Shown in pieces: positions 32,421 to 40,756 of a stretch of 53,956 bases of DNA; within the stretch, counting starts at the first letter, position 1, and each line of letters begins with the position of its first letter. The notes below the pieces were generated by a model. The model worked only from the letters and a program-made list of their open reading frames with translations, was not told the origin of the DNA and searched no databases. Source of the DNA: Thermomicrobiales bacterium (lineage in GTDB: Bacteria > Chloroflexota > Chloroflexia > Thermomicrobiales > UBA6265); the NCBI GenBank assembly GCA_019637585.1, contig JAHBVL010000016.1, forward strand, positions 1 through 53,956, written 5' to 3'. The translations under genes and the position numbers were made by a program.

Positions 32421-33416
32421 TTACGCAGCCGCCGCCACAACGTCGAACTGGGCGACCATGCCATTCACGATGTGTGGCGCGCCGTCCGGGCCGGGGAAGA
32501 AGCAGACGAGTGTGTAGGTGCCAGGATCGAGATTCAGGAGAGACATCTCAACGGTCTGTCCCGGGAAGATCGGCACGGCGACGCCAAGCAGGGTCATGTC
32601 CTCGAACGACACTGAGCCGTCGAGCAGGCCCATGGGATCAGCTCCGTCCGGCAGCTGAACCAGAATCGCTTCGTGCGGCTCAACGCCCTGATTCGAGAAG
32701 TTCAGCGTGGTGACCTCAGTCGCCGTCACTGTCGGCGAGCCGAGGAACTGGAAGGCATAGGTCACTGCGCCAGACGCTTCATCCGTCTCCTCGGTGATGT
32801 TGATGCCGACGACAGTCACGCTATCGGCGAAGGAGGTGTCGGCCTGCTCGAAGACTTCCTCGTCGTAGAGCCAGACACCATCCTGCTCGACGAAGAACGC
32901 GCGAAGGTTGGCCAGCCAGTGGCCGCCGACCAGCGCATCGATGTTGACGCTGGCTCGTCCATCCTCGTAGACCTGCTGGTTGGAGAGCCCGCGAAGCTCC
33001 ACCGAGCTGAAGCCGCCTTCGGATTCGGAGGCGACGCGATCCCAGGGATTCGGCGATCCCCACATATTCTCGGATTCGAGTGCGACATAGAGCGACGGAT
33101 CTCCCGTGGCCCAACCCTCGGCAAGACAGGCAACGTAATTGGTGGCTGCGGCGTCGAGCGCAGCCAGGACATCCCCCTCGGCAGGGGTGCCAACCGGCAT
33201 CTCTGGCACTGCGGGCATTTCCATGGACTCAGGTGAGGCCATGTCCATGTCCATCTCTTCGCCCATTTCGTCCATCGGAGTCGGCGTGCCCGGCGGGAGG
33301 CCGGGGGAAACGCACGCCATCGCCTCCTGCGCACTTATCGTGGCTCCACCAATACCCCCGACGATCAGCAGGGCAGAACTGGCGGCCAGCATCGCGTACT
33401 TCAAGCGATTCAACAT
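32421..33416 (-). CDS. Secreted protein with Met-rich segment, NTF2-like middle and cupredoxin-like C-terminus
   Basis: A 331-aa exported protein (signal peptide 1-30). A Met-rich stretch at 48-73 (eight Met) recalls copper-handling proteins. Residues about 80-195 look like an NTF2/SnoaL-type fold. Residues about 215-330 look like a cupredoxin: FSNQGVEPHEAILVQL (His248), then YTLVCFFPG (Cys305), His315 and Met320 in the order of a type 1 copper site. The Cys-to-His loop is longer than usual. Start 33416 has GGAGGATG upstream. It is paralogous to the next upstream gene. Copper binding is inferred. Confidence 0.7.
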   Translation of the reverse strand: MLNRLKYAMLAASSALLIVGGIGGATISAQEAMACVSPGLPPGTPTPMDEMGEEMDMDMASPESMEMPAVPEMPVGTPAEGDVLAALDAAATNYVACLAEGWATGDPSLYVALESENMWGSPNPWDRVASESEGGFSSVELRGLSNQQVYEDGRASVNIDALVGGHWLANLRAFFVEQDGVWLYDEEVFEQADTSFADSVTVVGINITEETDEASGAVTYAFQFLGSPTVTATEVTTLNFSNQGVEPHEAILVQLPDGADPMGLLDGSVSFEDMTLLGVAVPIFPGQTVEMSLLNLDPGTYTLVCFFPGPDGAPHIVNGMVAQFDVVAAAA

Positions 33417-33518
33417 TCGCGAACATCCTCCTCTATCGACGGATACGCATCCCGCCGCACTTGCGCGGCTCACATTGTGGATAGCAAGCAGTGTAATGCA
33501 CCCCTTGCGGGAAGTCAC

Positions 33519-33583
33519 CTGTTTTGCACACTCTGTTTTGCAATCCACGGCAAGGTTTTCGGGCAGTTACAACAAGATGTAAC
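33519..33583. promoter_or_regulatory. Direct repeat and palindrome upstream of cupredoxin-like gene
   Basis: CTGTTTTGCA occurs twice, at 33519-33528 and 33533-33542 (14-bp period). The inverted repeat GTTACA-N6-TGTAAC is at 33566-33583. All lie 100-170 bp upstream of the 33416 start and after the stop of the upstream paralog, so they are candidate operator sites for a separate promoter. Confidence 0.4.
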
Positions 33584-33624
33584 AGCCTGACAGTATCCCA
33601 CGAATTTCGGACCCCGGATCGGTC

Positions 33625-34590
33625 CTATTTCACGTCGAGGGTCGCCTTCTGGCCAAAAGAGAGGTGAGGAATGCCGTCTTCGTCGGGGAGGAGGCAGGCG
33701 ATCACATACCGTCCCGGCTCCAGGTCGACGAGAATCAGTTCACCCGTTTCGCCAGGGAGAAGTGTCAGTTCGCCAATGATTGCGATTCCCGCCGGGAATC
33801 CGGAAGACGGGAGCAACAGGTCCTCCACCTTGGCCGAGGGCGCCAGCTGGATCACCAGCATCTCGTGCGCTTCGTCTCCGTCGTTCCGGCCGGTCAGCAT
33901 GATGTTCGGCCCGTTCACCGACACCTTGTCCAGGCGAATCCGGTACTCGTCGAGGCGCACCCCGACGCGACTGACATCTCCAGGCTCATCAACGGGAAGG
34001 GGCTGGATCCGGTGGGCTCGCCAGACTCCCTGTCCGTCCGCGACCGGGGTGCCGGTGTCGCCCGACACTTCCCTGAAGAGGAAGGTCCACCGCTCGTGAA
34101 AGAGCTGATGACCGCGAATCAGCTGCACGTCCGCGCTCACCGTCAGCATCCCGTCGAAGGTGGCGTTGCTCACGCTGATCACCTGCGTTTCGACAAGCGG
34201 CGCGCTCGAGACGATCGCCAGATAGTCCTCGAGCGAGAGGCGCTCCCCTCCCCCATACAGATCGCCGCGGTACTCGGCAGTCGTCAGTTCGCCGACCGCC
34301 ACGGCATTGCCGCTCGAGATGCAGGCCGCCAGCGAGCGGGCCAGCGCGTCCACCTCCGCGGTCACGTCATTCGTCGCGGGGATGGCGGCGCGAGGCGCAG
34401 CAGCTTCCGGGGTTGCTCCGGGTGATGCCGCTGGCGCGGCCACCGTTGGAACGGCGGGAAAATCAGGTGTGGGAACGAGAAGACCGGTCTGGCATTGGTC
34501 GGCGGTCGGTGTCGATTGCTGGGCGGTGGCTTGCTGAGAAACAACAATTGACGCCAGAATAGCCAGTGCTATGAAGATGTTCCGTCTCAT
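33625..34590 (-). CDS. Secreted paralog: NTF2-like middle and cupredoxin-like C-terminus with axial Gln
   Basis: A 321-aa exported protein (signal peptide to about residue 23, ATAQ) with an Ala/Pro-rich linker. An NTF2/SnoaL-like part (about 75-200) is followed by a cupredoxin-like part (about 210-321). It matches the neighbour at 32421 in layout. The candidate copper ligands are His242 (DEAHEMLVIQL), Cys299 (YVIACLLP) and His309, but the fourth position is Gln314 instead of Met, as in stellacyanins. It lacks the Met-rich stretch. The two genes are tandem on the minus strand and probably a duplicated pair. Confidence 0.7.
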   Translation of the reverse strand: MRRNIFIALAILASIVVSQQATAQQSTPTADQCQTGLLVPTPDFPAVPTVAAPAASPGATPEAAAPRAAIPATNDVTAEVDALARSLAACISSGNAVAVGELTTAEYRGDLYGGGERLSLEDYLAIVSSAPLVETQVISVSNATFDGMLTVSADVQLIRGHQLFHERWTFLFREVSGDTGTPVADGQGVWRAHRIQPLPVDEPGDVSRVGVRLDEYRIRLDKVSVNGPNIMLTGRNDGDEAHEMLVIQLAPSAKVEDLLLPSSGFPAGIAIIGELTLLPGETGELILVDLEPGRYVIACLLPDEDGIPHLSFGQKATLDVK

Positions 34591-34633
34591 TCAGTCCCAT
34601 ACCTCAAATGTTCTGCCTGCCAGGCCGCTCCAT

Positions 34634-34643
34634 TGTACGTACA
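34634..34643 (-). promoter_or_regulatory. TGTACGTACA palindrome with -10-like TACAAT
   Basis: The palindrome TGTACGTACA lies 44 bp upstream of the 34590 start. On the minus strand it runs into TACAAT, a good -10 hexamer, with no convincing -35. The same core is in the palindrome at 1672-1683 upstream of the recombinase gene. Confidence 0.4.
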
Positions 34644-34807
34644 GTATGCCAGAGCTTGCGGATAACTCTCCATCTCGCATGCCGCGCTACCGTACCCTTC
34701 CCTCTGACAGAGACGCATTTCGGCCCTGTTTGGTAACGCGTGATGAGTAAACTCCTCCGGTTTTGCACCGGTCGGGCTGCGGCGGGCGCGCCGGGCGAGG
34801 CGCGACG

Positions 34808-35113
34808 ATGACCGGTCTGCCAAACGGCAACCACGCCAATGCCGAGCGAGAAGCGATCGAAGCGCTGACCCTGGTCGTGGCCCATCTGGCCGCCCAGCTG
34901 ACGATGACGCAGATCAGGCTCCGCGGTCTGGCGACCTACCTTGCCGACCAGGAAGGATTCGACCCGGATGCCGTGCGCGGTCATGTGACGCGGGTTGCCG
35001 ACGCTGAAGCGGGGTTTTATCTCCGGGAGAATCTGGGCGAACAGCTGGTGAATCTCATCGACGTCGAGCAGCTGACCCGGGACATCATCGAATTCGTCAG
35101 CAATCCGCAATAG
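34808..35113 (+). CDS. Small hypothetical protein
   Basis: A 101-aa soluble, mostly helical, acidic protein (EAIEALTLVVAHLAAQLTMT; a C-terminal VEQLTRDIIEFV). It has no signal peptide, membrane helix or metal motif. The ATG at 34808 follows GAGG; upstream in-frame residues are low-complexity Gly/Arg and less likely real. I do not recognise it. It is followed closely by the DUF6220-like gene. Confidence 0.5.
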   Translation: MTGLPNGNHANAEREAIEALTLVVAHLAAQLTMTQIRLRGLATYLADQEGFDPDAVRGHVTRVADAEAGFYLRENLGEQLVNLIDVEQLTRDIIEFVSNPQ

Positions 35114-35201
35114 GCTCGTCTAGAGCGATTCGCTCCCCACCGATCGCAAATCAATGAATCGGCTGAACCGCCGAACGATGAACGAAAGGAATCCTCCCGA
35201 G

Positions 35202-35606
35202 ATGTCGAACGCGTTGGCCAAACCGGAACTTCTCAAACCGTACCGGGTGTTGACACTCCTCACGGCAGTGCTGGTCCTCTTGCAGGCGTTCTTTGCCGGC
35301 CAGTGGATCTTCAAGGGGAATGCGGATCTCCTCGACCTGCACGAGATCATGGCCAATGTCCTTTTCCTGGGGTTGGTGGTGCAATTCTTCCTGGCCACGC
35401 TGATCAGGTTCCCGGGCCAGGCTGGCCGGGTGATCGTGGGGGCCAACGCCCTCATGGTGCTGTTGACAACCGCGCAGATCGGTTTGGGCTATTCCGGCAG
35501 CAACTCGGCGGACGCCAGAGCGTGGCACGTTCCGCTCGGTGTGCTTCTCTTCGGGTTGGCGATCGCCATCGCCTCATATTCCTGGCGGCCGACCGAGAGC
35601 GACTAG
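35202..35606 (+). CDS. DUF6220-like four-helix membrane protein
   Basis: A 134-aa integral membrane protein with four helices (VLTLLTAVLVLLQAFFAGQW; a NVLFLGLVVQFFLATL helix; VIVGANALMVLLTTAQIGL; and a GVLLFGLAIAIAS helix). Two conserved His are at LHEIMAN and WHVPLGV, a pattern of the DUF6220 family, where His may ligate heme. Start choice is uncertain: ATG 35202 after AAAGGA, or ATGs at 35178 and 35154. It converges on the acetyltransferase gene; both stop codons share the palindrome CTAG at 35603-35606. Confidence 0.7.
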   Translation: MSNALAKPELLKPYRVLTLLTAVLVLLQAFFAGQWIFKGNADLLDLHEIMANVLFLGLVVQFFLATLIRFPGQAGRVIVGANALMVLLTTAQIGLGYSGSNSADARAWHVPLGVLLFGLAIAIASYSWRPTESD

Positions 35607-36115
35607 CGAGCCGGGGGCGGGTCGGTATCGAGCAACAGCTCCATGACGATGGTGTCCACCCACCGGCCCTCCAGAACGCCCTGTTCGCGATAGATCCCCA
35701 CTACGCGGAAACCATGCCGGGCATAGAGCCGCATCCCGGCTTCATTGAATGGAAACGCGGCGAGAACGAGCTTGTGATAACCGGCGCCTCGCGCTGCTTC
35801 GATGAGCTCGCCGATGAGCGCCGATCCGACGCCGGCGCCCCGGGCCGATCGCCCCACGTAGACGGAGAAATCGGCGACGAACCGGTACGCCGGCCGGGGA
35901 TTGAAGGTATTGAGCGATCCCCACCCAAGCACCTCGCCATCTCGCTCCCCCACGAACACCGGCGTGCGGGCTGTGCGCTGTTCCAGCCAGATCGACCGTT
36001 CCTCTTCGGTGCGCGGTTCGGTTTCGAGGGTAGCCACCCGGTCGGCGATGCCTTCGTTGTAGATCCGGGTGATCGCCGGAACGTCGTCGACCGTCGCACG
36101 CCTGACACTGATCAT
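35603..36115 (-). CDS. GNAT N-acetyltransferase (ArsN1/phosphinothricin acetyltransferase-like)
   Basis: A 170-aa GNAT enzyme that transfers acetyl from acetyl-CoA to an amine. SVRRATVDDVPAITRIYNEG and LETEPRTEEE at the start, FSVYVGRSARGAGVGSALI as the acetyl-CoA-binding motif A, and FPFNEAGMRLYARHGFRVVG then WVDTIVMELLL are typical of the phosphinothricin/arsinothricin and methionine-sulfone acetyltransferase branch. The likely role is detoxification of an amino-acid analogue. Start 36115 has AGGAGAA upstream; residues encoded further upstream do not fit the family. Confidence 0.88.
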   Translation of the reverse strand: MISVRRATVDDVPAITRIYNEGIADRVATLETEPRTEEERSIWLEQRTARTPVFVGERDGEVLGWGSLNTFNPRPAYRFVADFSVYVGRSARGAGVGSALIGELIEAARGAGYHKLVLAAFPFNEAGMRLYARHGFRVVGIYREQGVLEGRWVDTIVMELLLDTDPPPAR

Positions 36116-36309
36116 TCGATTCTCCTCGCGAGCTCGATTCCCAGTCGATCCGAATGTGACACGTGCCGCAACCTGGCGCAATGTGAGAATTGCATCGAAG
36201 CGCCACCAGCGCTTGTGGCTGAGAGCGCTATAGTTACCCGCTGGGAAGGCGCTGGAGGAAGCCGGCGCTACAACATGAGCAACTCCCCAACGCTAGACAG
36301 GGATGATGC

Positions 36310-38448
36310 ATGAGCACGTCAAGAACAGAAGCGCCTGAGGTCGACGAGTCGCTGACCCAGGCCGAGGATGTCGCCGCGTCGGTGGATGCGGCGGCTTCCC
36401 AGGCAGTCGAGGATGAGGCATCTGAAGGCGATGCCACCGAAATCGCGCTCGATTCGGCGGCGATGGTCGCCGAGGGCGGACCGGTGGCCGAACCGGCGGA
36501 TGACGAGGCGGCCGCCGGCACGCCGGCCGGCGAAGAAACCGCTCCGGACGCTTCCGCCGCCCCCGCAAAAGCGGAGGAGCCTGTCGAATCGCTCGCTGCG
36601 GCAGCCTTGCGAAACAACTGGGGCCCCGTTCCCGATCCTCCCGAACCCGGTCCGGCCAATCCCTCTCCGGATGGAGAGACGCTGGCCTTCCTGGCCGCCG
36701 ACGAAACCGGAGAAACGCGGCTCTGGCTCTATGCCGTTGATGGATCGACTCGCCGGTCTGTCGGATTACCTTTCATCCCTGTTGTCGATACCGACGGTCC
36801 CCAGTGGTCGCCGGATGGAACCTGGATTGCGCTGACCGGTCGTCGTTTCCATGCCGGGCCATCAGCGATCTGGCTGGCACCGGCGAACGGGGGCGATTGC
36901 ATCATCGTTGCCAATCATCAGGCATCCGACCGCCAGCCCCGCTGGTCGCCCGACGGGTCGTTGATCGCGTTCGTCTCCCACCGGGATGGTCGCGACACGA
37001 TCTGCGTGTCGTTGCCGGCAGGAGACGGACCGATCATTCAGCTGACATGGGGGCTTCCCGGCCAGAATGACAGCGAACCAACCTGGTCGGACGACAGCTC
37101 GCGCATCGCGTTCCTGCGAAGCTTCATCGACGGTGAGACCGCGGGCGATCACGTCTGGACTGTGTCGATCGCCACCGGCGAAACCAAACAGGCCACCAAG
37201 AAGATTGCCAACCGGCACGGGCTGCGCTGGAATCCCGGCAAGATCCAGGTCGGCTTCATCACCGATGAAGGGGAGTGGCTCAACGTCGGCGTGGTCAATC
37301 CGGACAACTCGGCCGGATGGAATCTGGCCAGCGAGGCTGGCGACAAAGACGATCCGCAATACAACTCAGACGGCGCCAGGATGCTCTACACCCGCGGTTT
37401 GAAGGGAGAAGTGCGGCTCGGTGAGCGCGCCACCAGCGGCGCCAGCGCCGACCTTCTCGACCCAGGTATGGGAATCGCCAGCTCGCCGCGCTGGTTGCCT
37501 GGCAAGCGGGTTGTTTACCGCTTCGCGCCAGCAACGGGAGCGCCCCACTTCATCGTCCAGGACGCGAAGAAAGATGCTGAACGATCGATCCTCCTCCCGC
37601 CCGCTGAGTGGGACGCGGGGCGGCCGCTCATCGTTCCGGCGTTTGTCGAAATCGAAACGGCCAGTGGCGCGAAGCTGGGAGGGCTGTTCTATCGCGACCC
37701 GGCGGCCGACGGTTTGACGCCGGCTGTGCTTCTGCTGCGGGATGCGCCCTATGCCCGGAATGACGCCGGGTTCCGGCCAGTCGAGCAAGCGCTGGCCGCG
37801 GCCGGATTTGCCGTGTTCGTGCCCACGATGCCCGGTTCCCCCGGTCTGGGCAAGAAAAGCCAGAGCAGCCTGCGCGACGCCACATCACCGGAAGCCGATT
37901 CGCTCCTCATCCTGGAGATCGCCAAAGCGATGCTCGAGTTCGAGACAGTGCATGGCGACACCGTGGCGCTGGTCGGAGAGGGCTATGGCGGCGCGCAAGC
38001 GCTGGTGCTGGCCGGTGCCCGGCCAGGCAGTGTTGCCGCGGTCGCTGCAATCGACCCAATCGCTGACTGGGACGACGAATTCGACCAGGGCACGCCGGAA
38101 TGGCGAGCATGGCAATCGAAATTCTTCGGCCTGCCCACCCTCAACCGGGGGAGCCACGCACTGCGAACGCCTGCCACATTGGCCGGTGTGATCGAATGCC
38201 CCCTGATGGTGATCGACTCTGGCCGGGTTTCGGAGGGGCGTTCACGCCAGATCGAGAATCTGGCCGGAATCCTCCAGGAACTCGACGTCCAGCACACCTG
38301 GCTGCAAACGCAGGGCGAGTCGCGCTGGTCGACCGGCGAGCGTGCCGCGGCGTTTCTGCGTGAGACCCTGGGGCCGAATCGCCTGCCTGAACCCGAACCC
38401 GCTCCCGCGGCGCCGGAACCAGAAGGCGACAGGGCGGAAGACATCTAG
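36310..38448 (+). CDS. Beta-propeller plus S9-like alpha/beta-hydrolase with lost catalytic residues
   Basis: A 712-aa protein with an acidic Ala/Glu-rich disordered N-terminus (1-105), a TolB/PD40-type WD-like beta-propeller (about 110-430; repeated PxWSPDGxxIAF) and a C-terminal prolyl-oligopeptidase-like alpha/beta-hydrolase (about 440-690). Where S9 peptidases have GxSYGG, this has GEGYGG with Gly558 in place of the nucleophile Ser. The expected catalytic His in a GxGH context is replaced (QGESRW, near 671), and HGGP reads RDAP. It is therefore probably a pseudo-peptidase acting as a binding or scaffold protein. No signal peptide is seen, suggesting a cytosolic location. Confidence 0.82.
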   Translation: MSTSRTEAPEVDESLTQAEDVAASVDAAASQAVEDEASEGDATEIALDSAAMVAEGGPVAEPADDEAAAGTPAGEETAPDASAAPAKAEEPVESLAAAALRNNWGPVPDPPEPGPANPSPDGETLAFLAADETGETRLWLYAVDGSTRRSVGLPFIPVVDTDGPQWSPDGTWIALTGRRFHAGPSAIWLAPANGGDCIIVANHQASDRQPRWSPDGSLIAFVSHRDGRDTICVSLPAGDGPIIQLTWGLPGQNDSEPTWSDDSSRIAFLRSFIDGETAGDHVWTVSIATGETKQATKKIANRHGLRWNPGKIQVGFITDEGEWLNVGVVNPDNSAGWNLASEAGDKDDPQYNSDGARMLYTRGLKGEVRLGERATSGASADLLDPGMGIASSPRWLPGKRVVYRFAPATGAPHFIVQDAKKDAERSILLPPAEWDAGRPLIVPAFVEIETASGAKLGGLFYRDPAADGLTPAVLLLRDAPYARNDAGFRPVEQALAAAGFAVFVPTMPGSPGLGKKSQSSLRDATSPEADSLLILEIAKAMLEFETVHGDTVALVGEGYGGAQALVLAGARPGSVAAVAAIDPIADWDDEFDQGTPEWRAWQSKFFGLPTLNRGSHALRTPATLAGVIECPLMVIDSGRVSEGRSRQIENLAGILQELDVQHTWLQTQGESRWSTGERAAAFLRETLGPNRLPEPEPAPAAPEPEGDRAEDI

Positions 38449-38468
38449 CGCGGATCTGAGGACGCCAA

Positions 38469-38583
38469 GTCCGTCCGGCCGTAAACGGCCGGGCTCACAG
38501 TACAAAGGTCCTTCGGACCTGCGGTTCAGCCCCGGCAGGGGCATCGCCCTGTGAGCGGGGCCGTAAACGGCGCCGCGGCGTGA
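38469..38583 (+). repeat. Dispersed hairpin repeat, copy B
   Basis: Same ordered blocks as copy A: GGCCGTAAACGGCC, GGTCCTTCGGACC, CCCCGGCAGGGGCATCGC, and GCCGTAAACGGC. It begins 20 bases after the stop of the propeller/hydrolase gene, in the gap before the convergent oxidoreductase gene. It could serve as a bidirectional transcript end, though no U-tract is present. Confidence 0.75.
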
Positions 38584-38618
38584 ATTACGGCATCGGATGA
38601 AGCACCGTGGCGTGCGCG

Positions 38619-39878
38619 TCAGGCCATGCGACCGAACCGGGCCGGATCGAACGGCTTCAGCACGTCCGGTTGCCGTCCCGTCGTCATCAGATCGGCAAGC
38701 GCCTCGCCGGTGGATGCCGAAAGGGAGAGGCCGAGCATGCCGTGTCCGGCCGCGATGCTCAGGTTGCGATATCCCTTCAGCCAGCCGATCAAGGGCAACC
38801 CGTCGGCGGACAGCGGACGCATACCGCTGCCGATCGTCGGGATGCGCACATCGGTTGGCCACCCCTGGAAGGTCCGCGCCGCACTGCGGATGATCGCTTC
38901 GACCCGTTCCGGCCGGATGCGCTCGTTGATGCCCGAAAGCTCCATCGTTCCGGCCAGACGGGTCATGCCATCGAAGGGCGACACGGCGTGCCGGCCGGCA
39001 TCGACGCTGAGCTGGTTCCGCAGTTCGACCGGCGCCGGCGTGTAGTCGAGCGAGTAGCCCTTGCCAGGCTGGATCGGCACTCGCCGGCCGGCCATTTTCG
39101 CCAGAATGGGCGACCATGTACCGGCGGCGATGACCACCGCATCGGTTTCCAGCCGGCCCGATGCAAAACGGACATCGGTGACCCGGCCATTGCTGACATC
39201 GAGACCGGTCACTTCGGTTTTGGTGCGAATCTCGACGCCGCGCTCCGTCAACCAGTCGGCCAGACCCGCGGTGAGGGAATCGGGGCGGACCAACCGGTCT
39301 TCATGCACCATGTATCCACCGATCACGTGATCGCTCAGGGCTGGTTCGAGCTGGCGCAGATCGTCGCCGAGAATCATCTCCGAAACATGAAGATCACCGT
39401 TCGACCTGAATTCCTCGGACGCTCGCGTATCGGCCTCGAGCCGGGCGCGCGATTCGTAGACGTGCAATGTCCCCCGGTCGTGCTCCTCGAATTCGACGCC
39501 GCTGGCCCGAATCGCGGCGAGTTGCTCGACCGTCTGCCGCCCCAGCTCCGCCATGGCCGCGGAACCGGTGTCGTAGCTCTTCTGGTTGCAGTGCCGCCAG
39601 AAGATGTAGAGAAAGCGGCTCAAGTCGGGGCTCGGCCGTGGCTGGATATAGAGCGGGCTGTCGGAGCGCCGCATCCACTCGATCGACTGCTTGACCAGCC
39701 CCGGCGCCGGCACGGGATCGGAATGGGTCGGGCAAATACGACCAGCATTGACCCGCGATGCCCCATATCCGGGCGTTCTGGCATCGACCACCGTCACCCG
39801 CCATCCCCGCTGGTGGAGAGACCAGGCCGTCGTCAGCCCGACGATACCAGCACCGATGACAATGACGCGTTCACTCAT
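38619..39878 (-). CDS. FAD-dependent D-amino-acid dehydrogenase-like oxidoreductase
   Basis: A 419-aa DAO-family flavoprotein of the DadA type. The N-terminal VIVIGAGIVGLTTAWSLHQR dinucleotide-binding motif, the RVNAGRICP segment after it, TDAVVIAAGTWSP, QPGKGYSLDY and the C-terminal NLSIAAGHGMLGLSLSA are characteristic. It oxidises amino or imino acids and passes electrons to the quinone pool. The ATG at 39878 follows AAGGACC; the frame upstream to 39965 only encodes a GGCAAAAGG-type repeat. It is convergent with the preceding gene across repeat copy B. Confidence 0.9.
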   Translation of the reverse strand: MSERVIVIGAGIVGLTTAWSLHQRGWRVTVVDARTPGYGASRVNAGRICPTHSDPVPAPGLVKQSIEWMRRSDSPLYIQPRPSPDLSRFLYIFWRHCNQKSYDTGSAAMAELGRQTVEQLAAIRASGVEFEEHDRGTLHVYESRARLEADTRASEEFRSNGDLHVSEMILGDDLRQLEPALSDHVIGGYMVHEDRLVRPDSLTAGLADWLTERGVEIRTKTEVTGLDVSNGRVTDVRFASGRLETDAVVIAAGTWSPILAKMAGRRVPIQPGKGYSLDYTPAPVELRNQLSVDAGRHAVSPFDGMTRLAGTMELSGINERIRPERVEAIIRSAARTFQGWPTDVRIPTIGSGMRPLSADGLPLIGWLKGYRNLSIAAGHGMLGLSLSASTGEALADLMTTGRQPDVLKPFDPARFGRMA

Positions 39879-39899
39879 GGTTGGTCCTTGTTTGGCAAT

Positions 39900-40060
39900 G
39901 GGCAAAAGGCAAAGGGCAATGGGCAACGAATGGGCAAAGGGCAATGGGCAAAAGGCAAAGGCCACGGGGAAACGGTAGGATCAACCGGCGATAGCTTGGG
40001 GTCGGCGCCGGACAGCGAGCTGTCACCCACCTTTGCCTTTTGCCCTTTGCCTCTTGCCCT
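39900..40060. repeat. GGGCAAAAGGCAAAGG inverted-repeat element
   Basis: GGGCAAAAGGCAAAGG (39900-39915) is matched perfectly in inverted orientation by CCTTTGCCTTTTGCCC (40030-40045). Each arm is followed by further GGGCAAT/GGGCAAA-type short repeats. The 160-bp element occupies the gap upstream of the oxidoreductase gene and up to the stop of the next. It resembles low-complexity dispersed repeats, with no coding content. Confidence 0.65.
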
Positions 40061-40065
40061 ACTCG

Positions 40066-40548
40066 TCACTTCTTGAACAATCCCGAAAAGATCGGCACGA
40101 TGGTCGAGCGGACTTTCGGATCGGACAGCATTCCGACGAGACCAATACGGCGAATCTTGCCGATTGGGGTCATCGAAAGCGCGGCTCCCGAAACCCCGCC
40201 GCCACCCATGGCCAGCTGCAGGAACCTGAGCGTGCCCTCGATCCCCTTTTCGCTTTTCGCCGTGCGCGCCAGCAACTGGCCGATCGCCTTTGGATCGCCG
40301 CTTCGAACCTCGGCGGGCATGTCGATGCCATGCTCGACCCCGTAGTCGGCAAGGCGCACGCCCAGACTCCGAATCTTTTCCTGATCGAGCTGGGCGATCG
40401 ACGCCGCGATTCGCGACGAGATTTCCTCCTGGCTGAGGCTCTCGATACGCGTCTGGATGGCCGCTACGCCCGGCATTCCACCCGGAAAGACCTTGTTGAA
40501 ATCAGAATTGTTGATCTTGGTTGCGACAACGTCGCGCAATCCCGCCAT
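40066..40548 (-). CDS. Hypothetical protein
   Basis: A 160-aa protein of unknown family. It is mostly helical (IESLSQEEISSRIAASIAQL; a KAIGQLLARTAKSEKGIEG helix) with a Gly-rich stretch MGGGGVSGA and a hydrophobic C-terminal part ending VPIFSGLFKK. No signal peptide or catalytic motif is seen. The start at 40548 is supported by AGGGGAAA; the open frame to 40866 has no conserved look. It is divergent from the MFS exporter gene. Confidence 0.55.
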   Translation of the reverse strand: MAGLRDVVATKINNSDFNKVFPGGMPGVAAIQTRIESLSQEEISSRIAASIAQLDQEKIRSLGVRLADYGVEHGIDMPAEVRSGDPKAIGQLLARTAKSEKGIEGTLRFLQLAMGGGGVSGAALSMTPIGKIRRIGLVGMLSDPKVRSTIVPIFSGLFKK

Positions 40549-40756
40549 ATCGTTTTCCCCTGGATGCGTCGTTTCCGCCGGAAAGCGGCGCTCTGCATTA
40601 CCCGTCATGGTACCGCGAACGCACGATCGGGACGCGGCGCCGGCCGGCATTGTTGCGAACCCCGGTCGCTGGTAGGATGCGGTGCGCGGCTGCAGCGCCG
40701 CAAGACCTGACATGAGCGGTCGATGACCTGCGACGTGGGCATCGACGAGGTAATGC

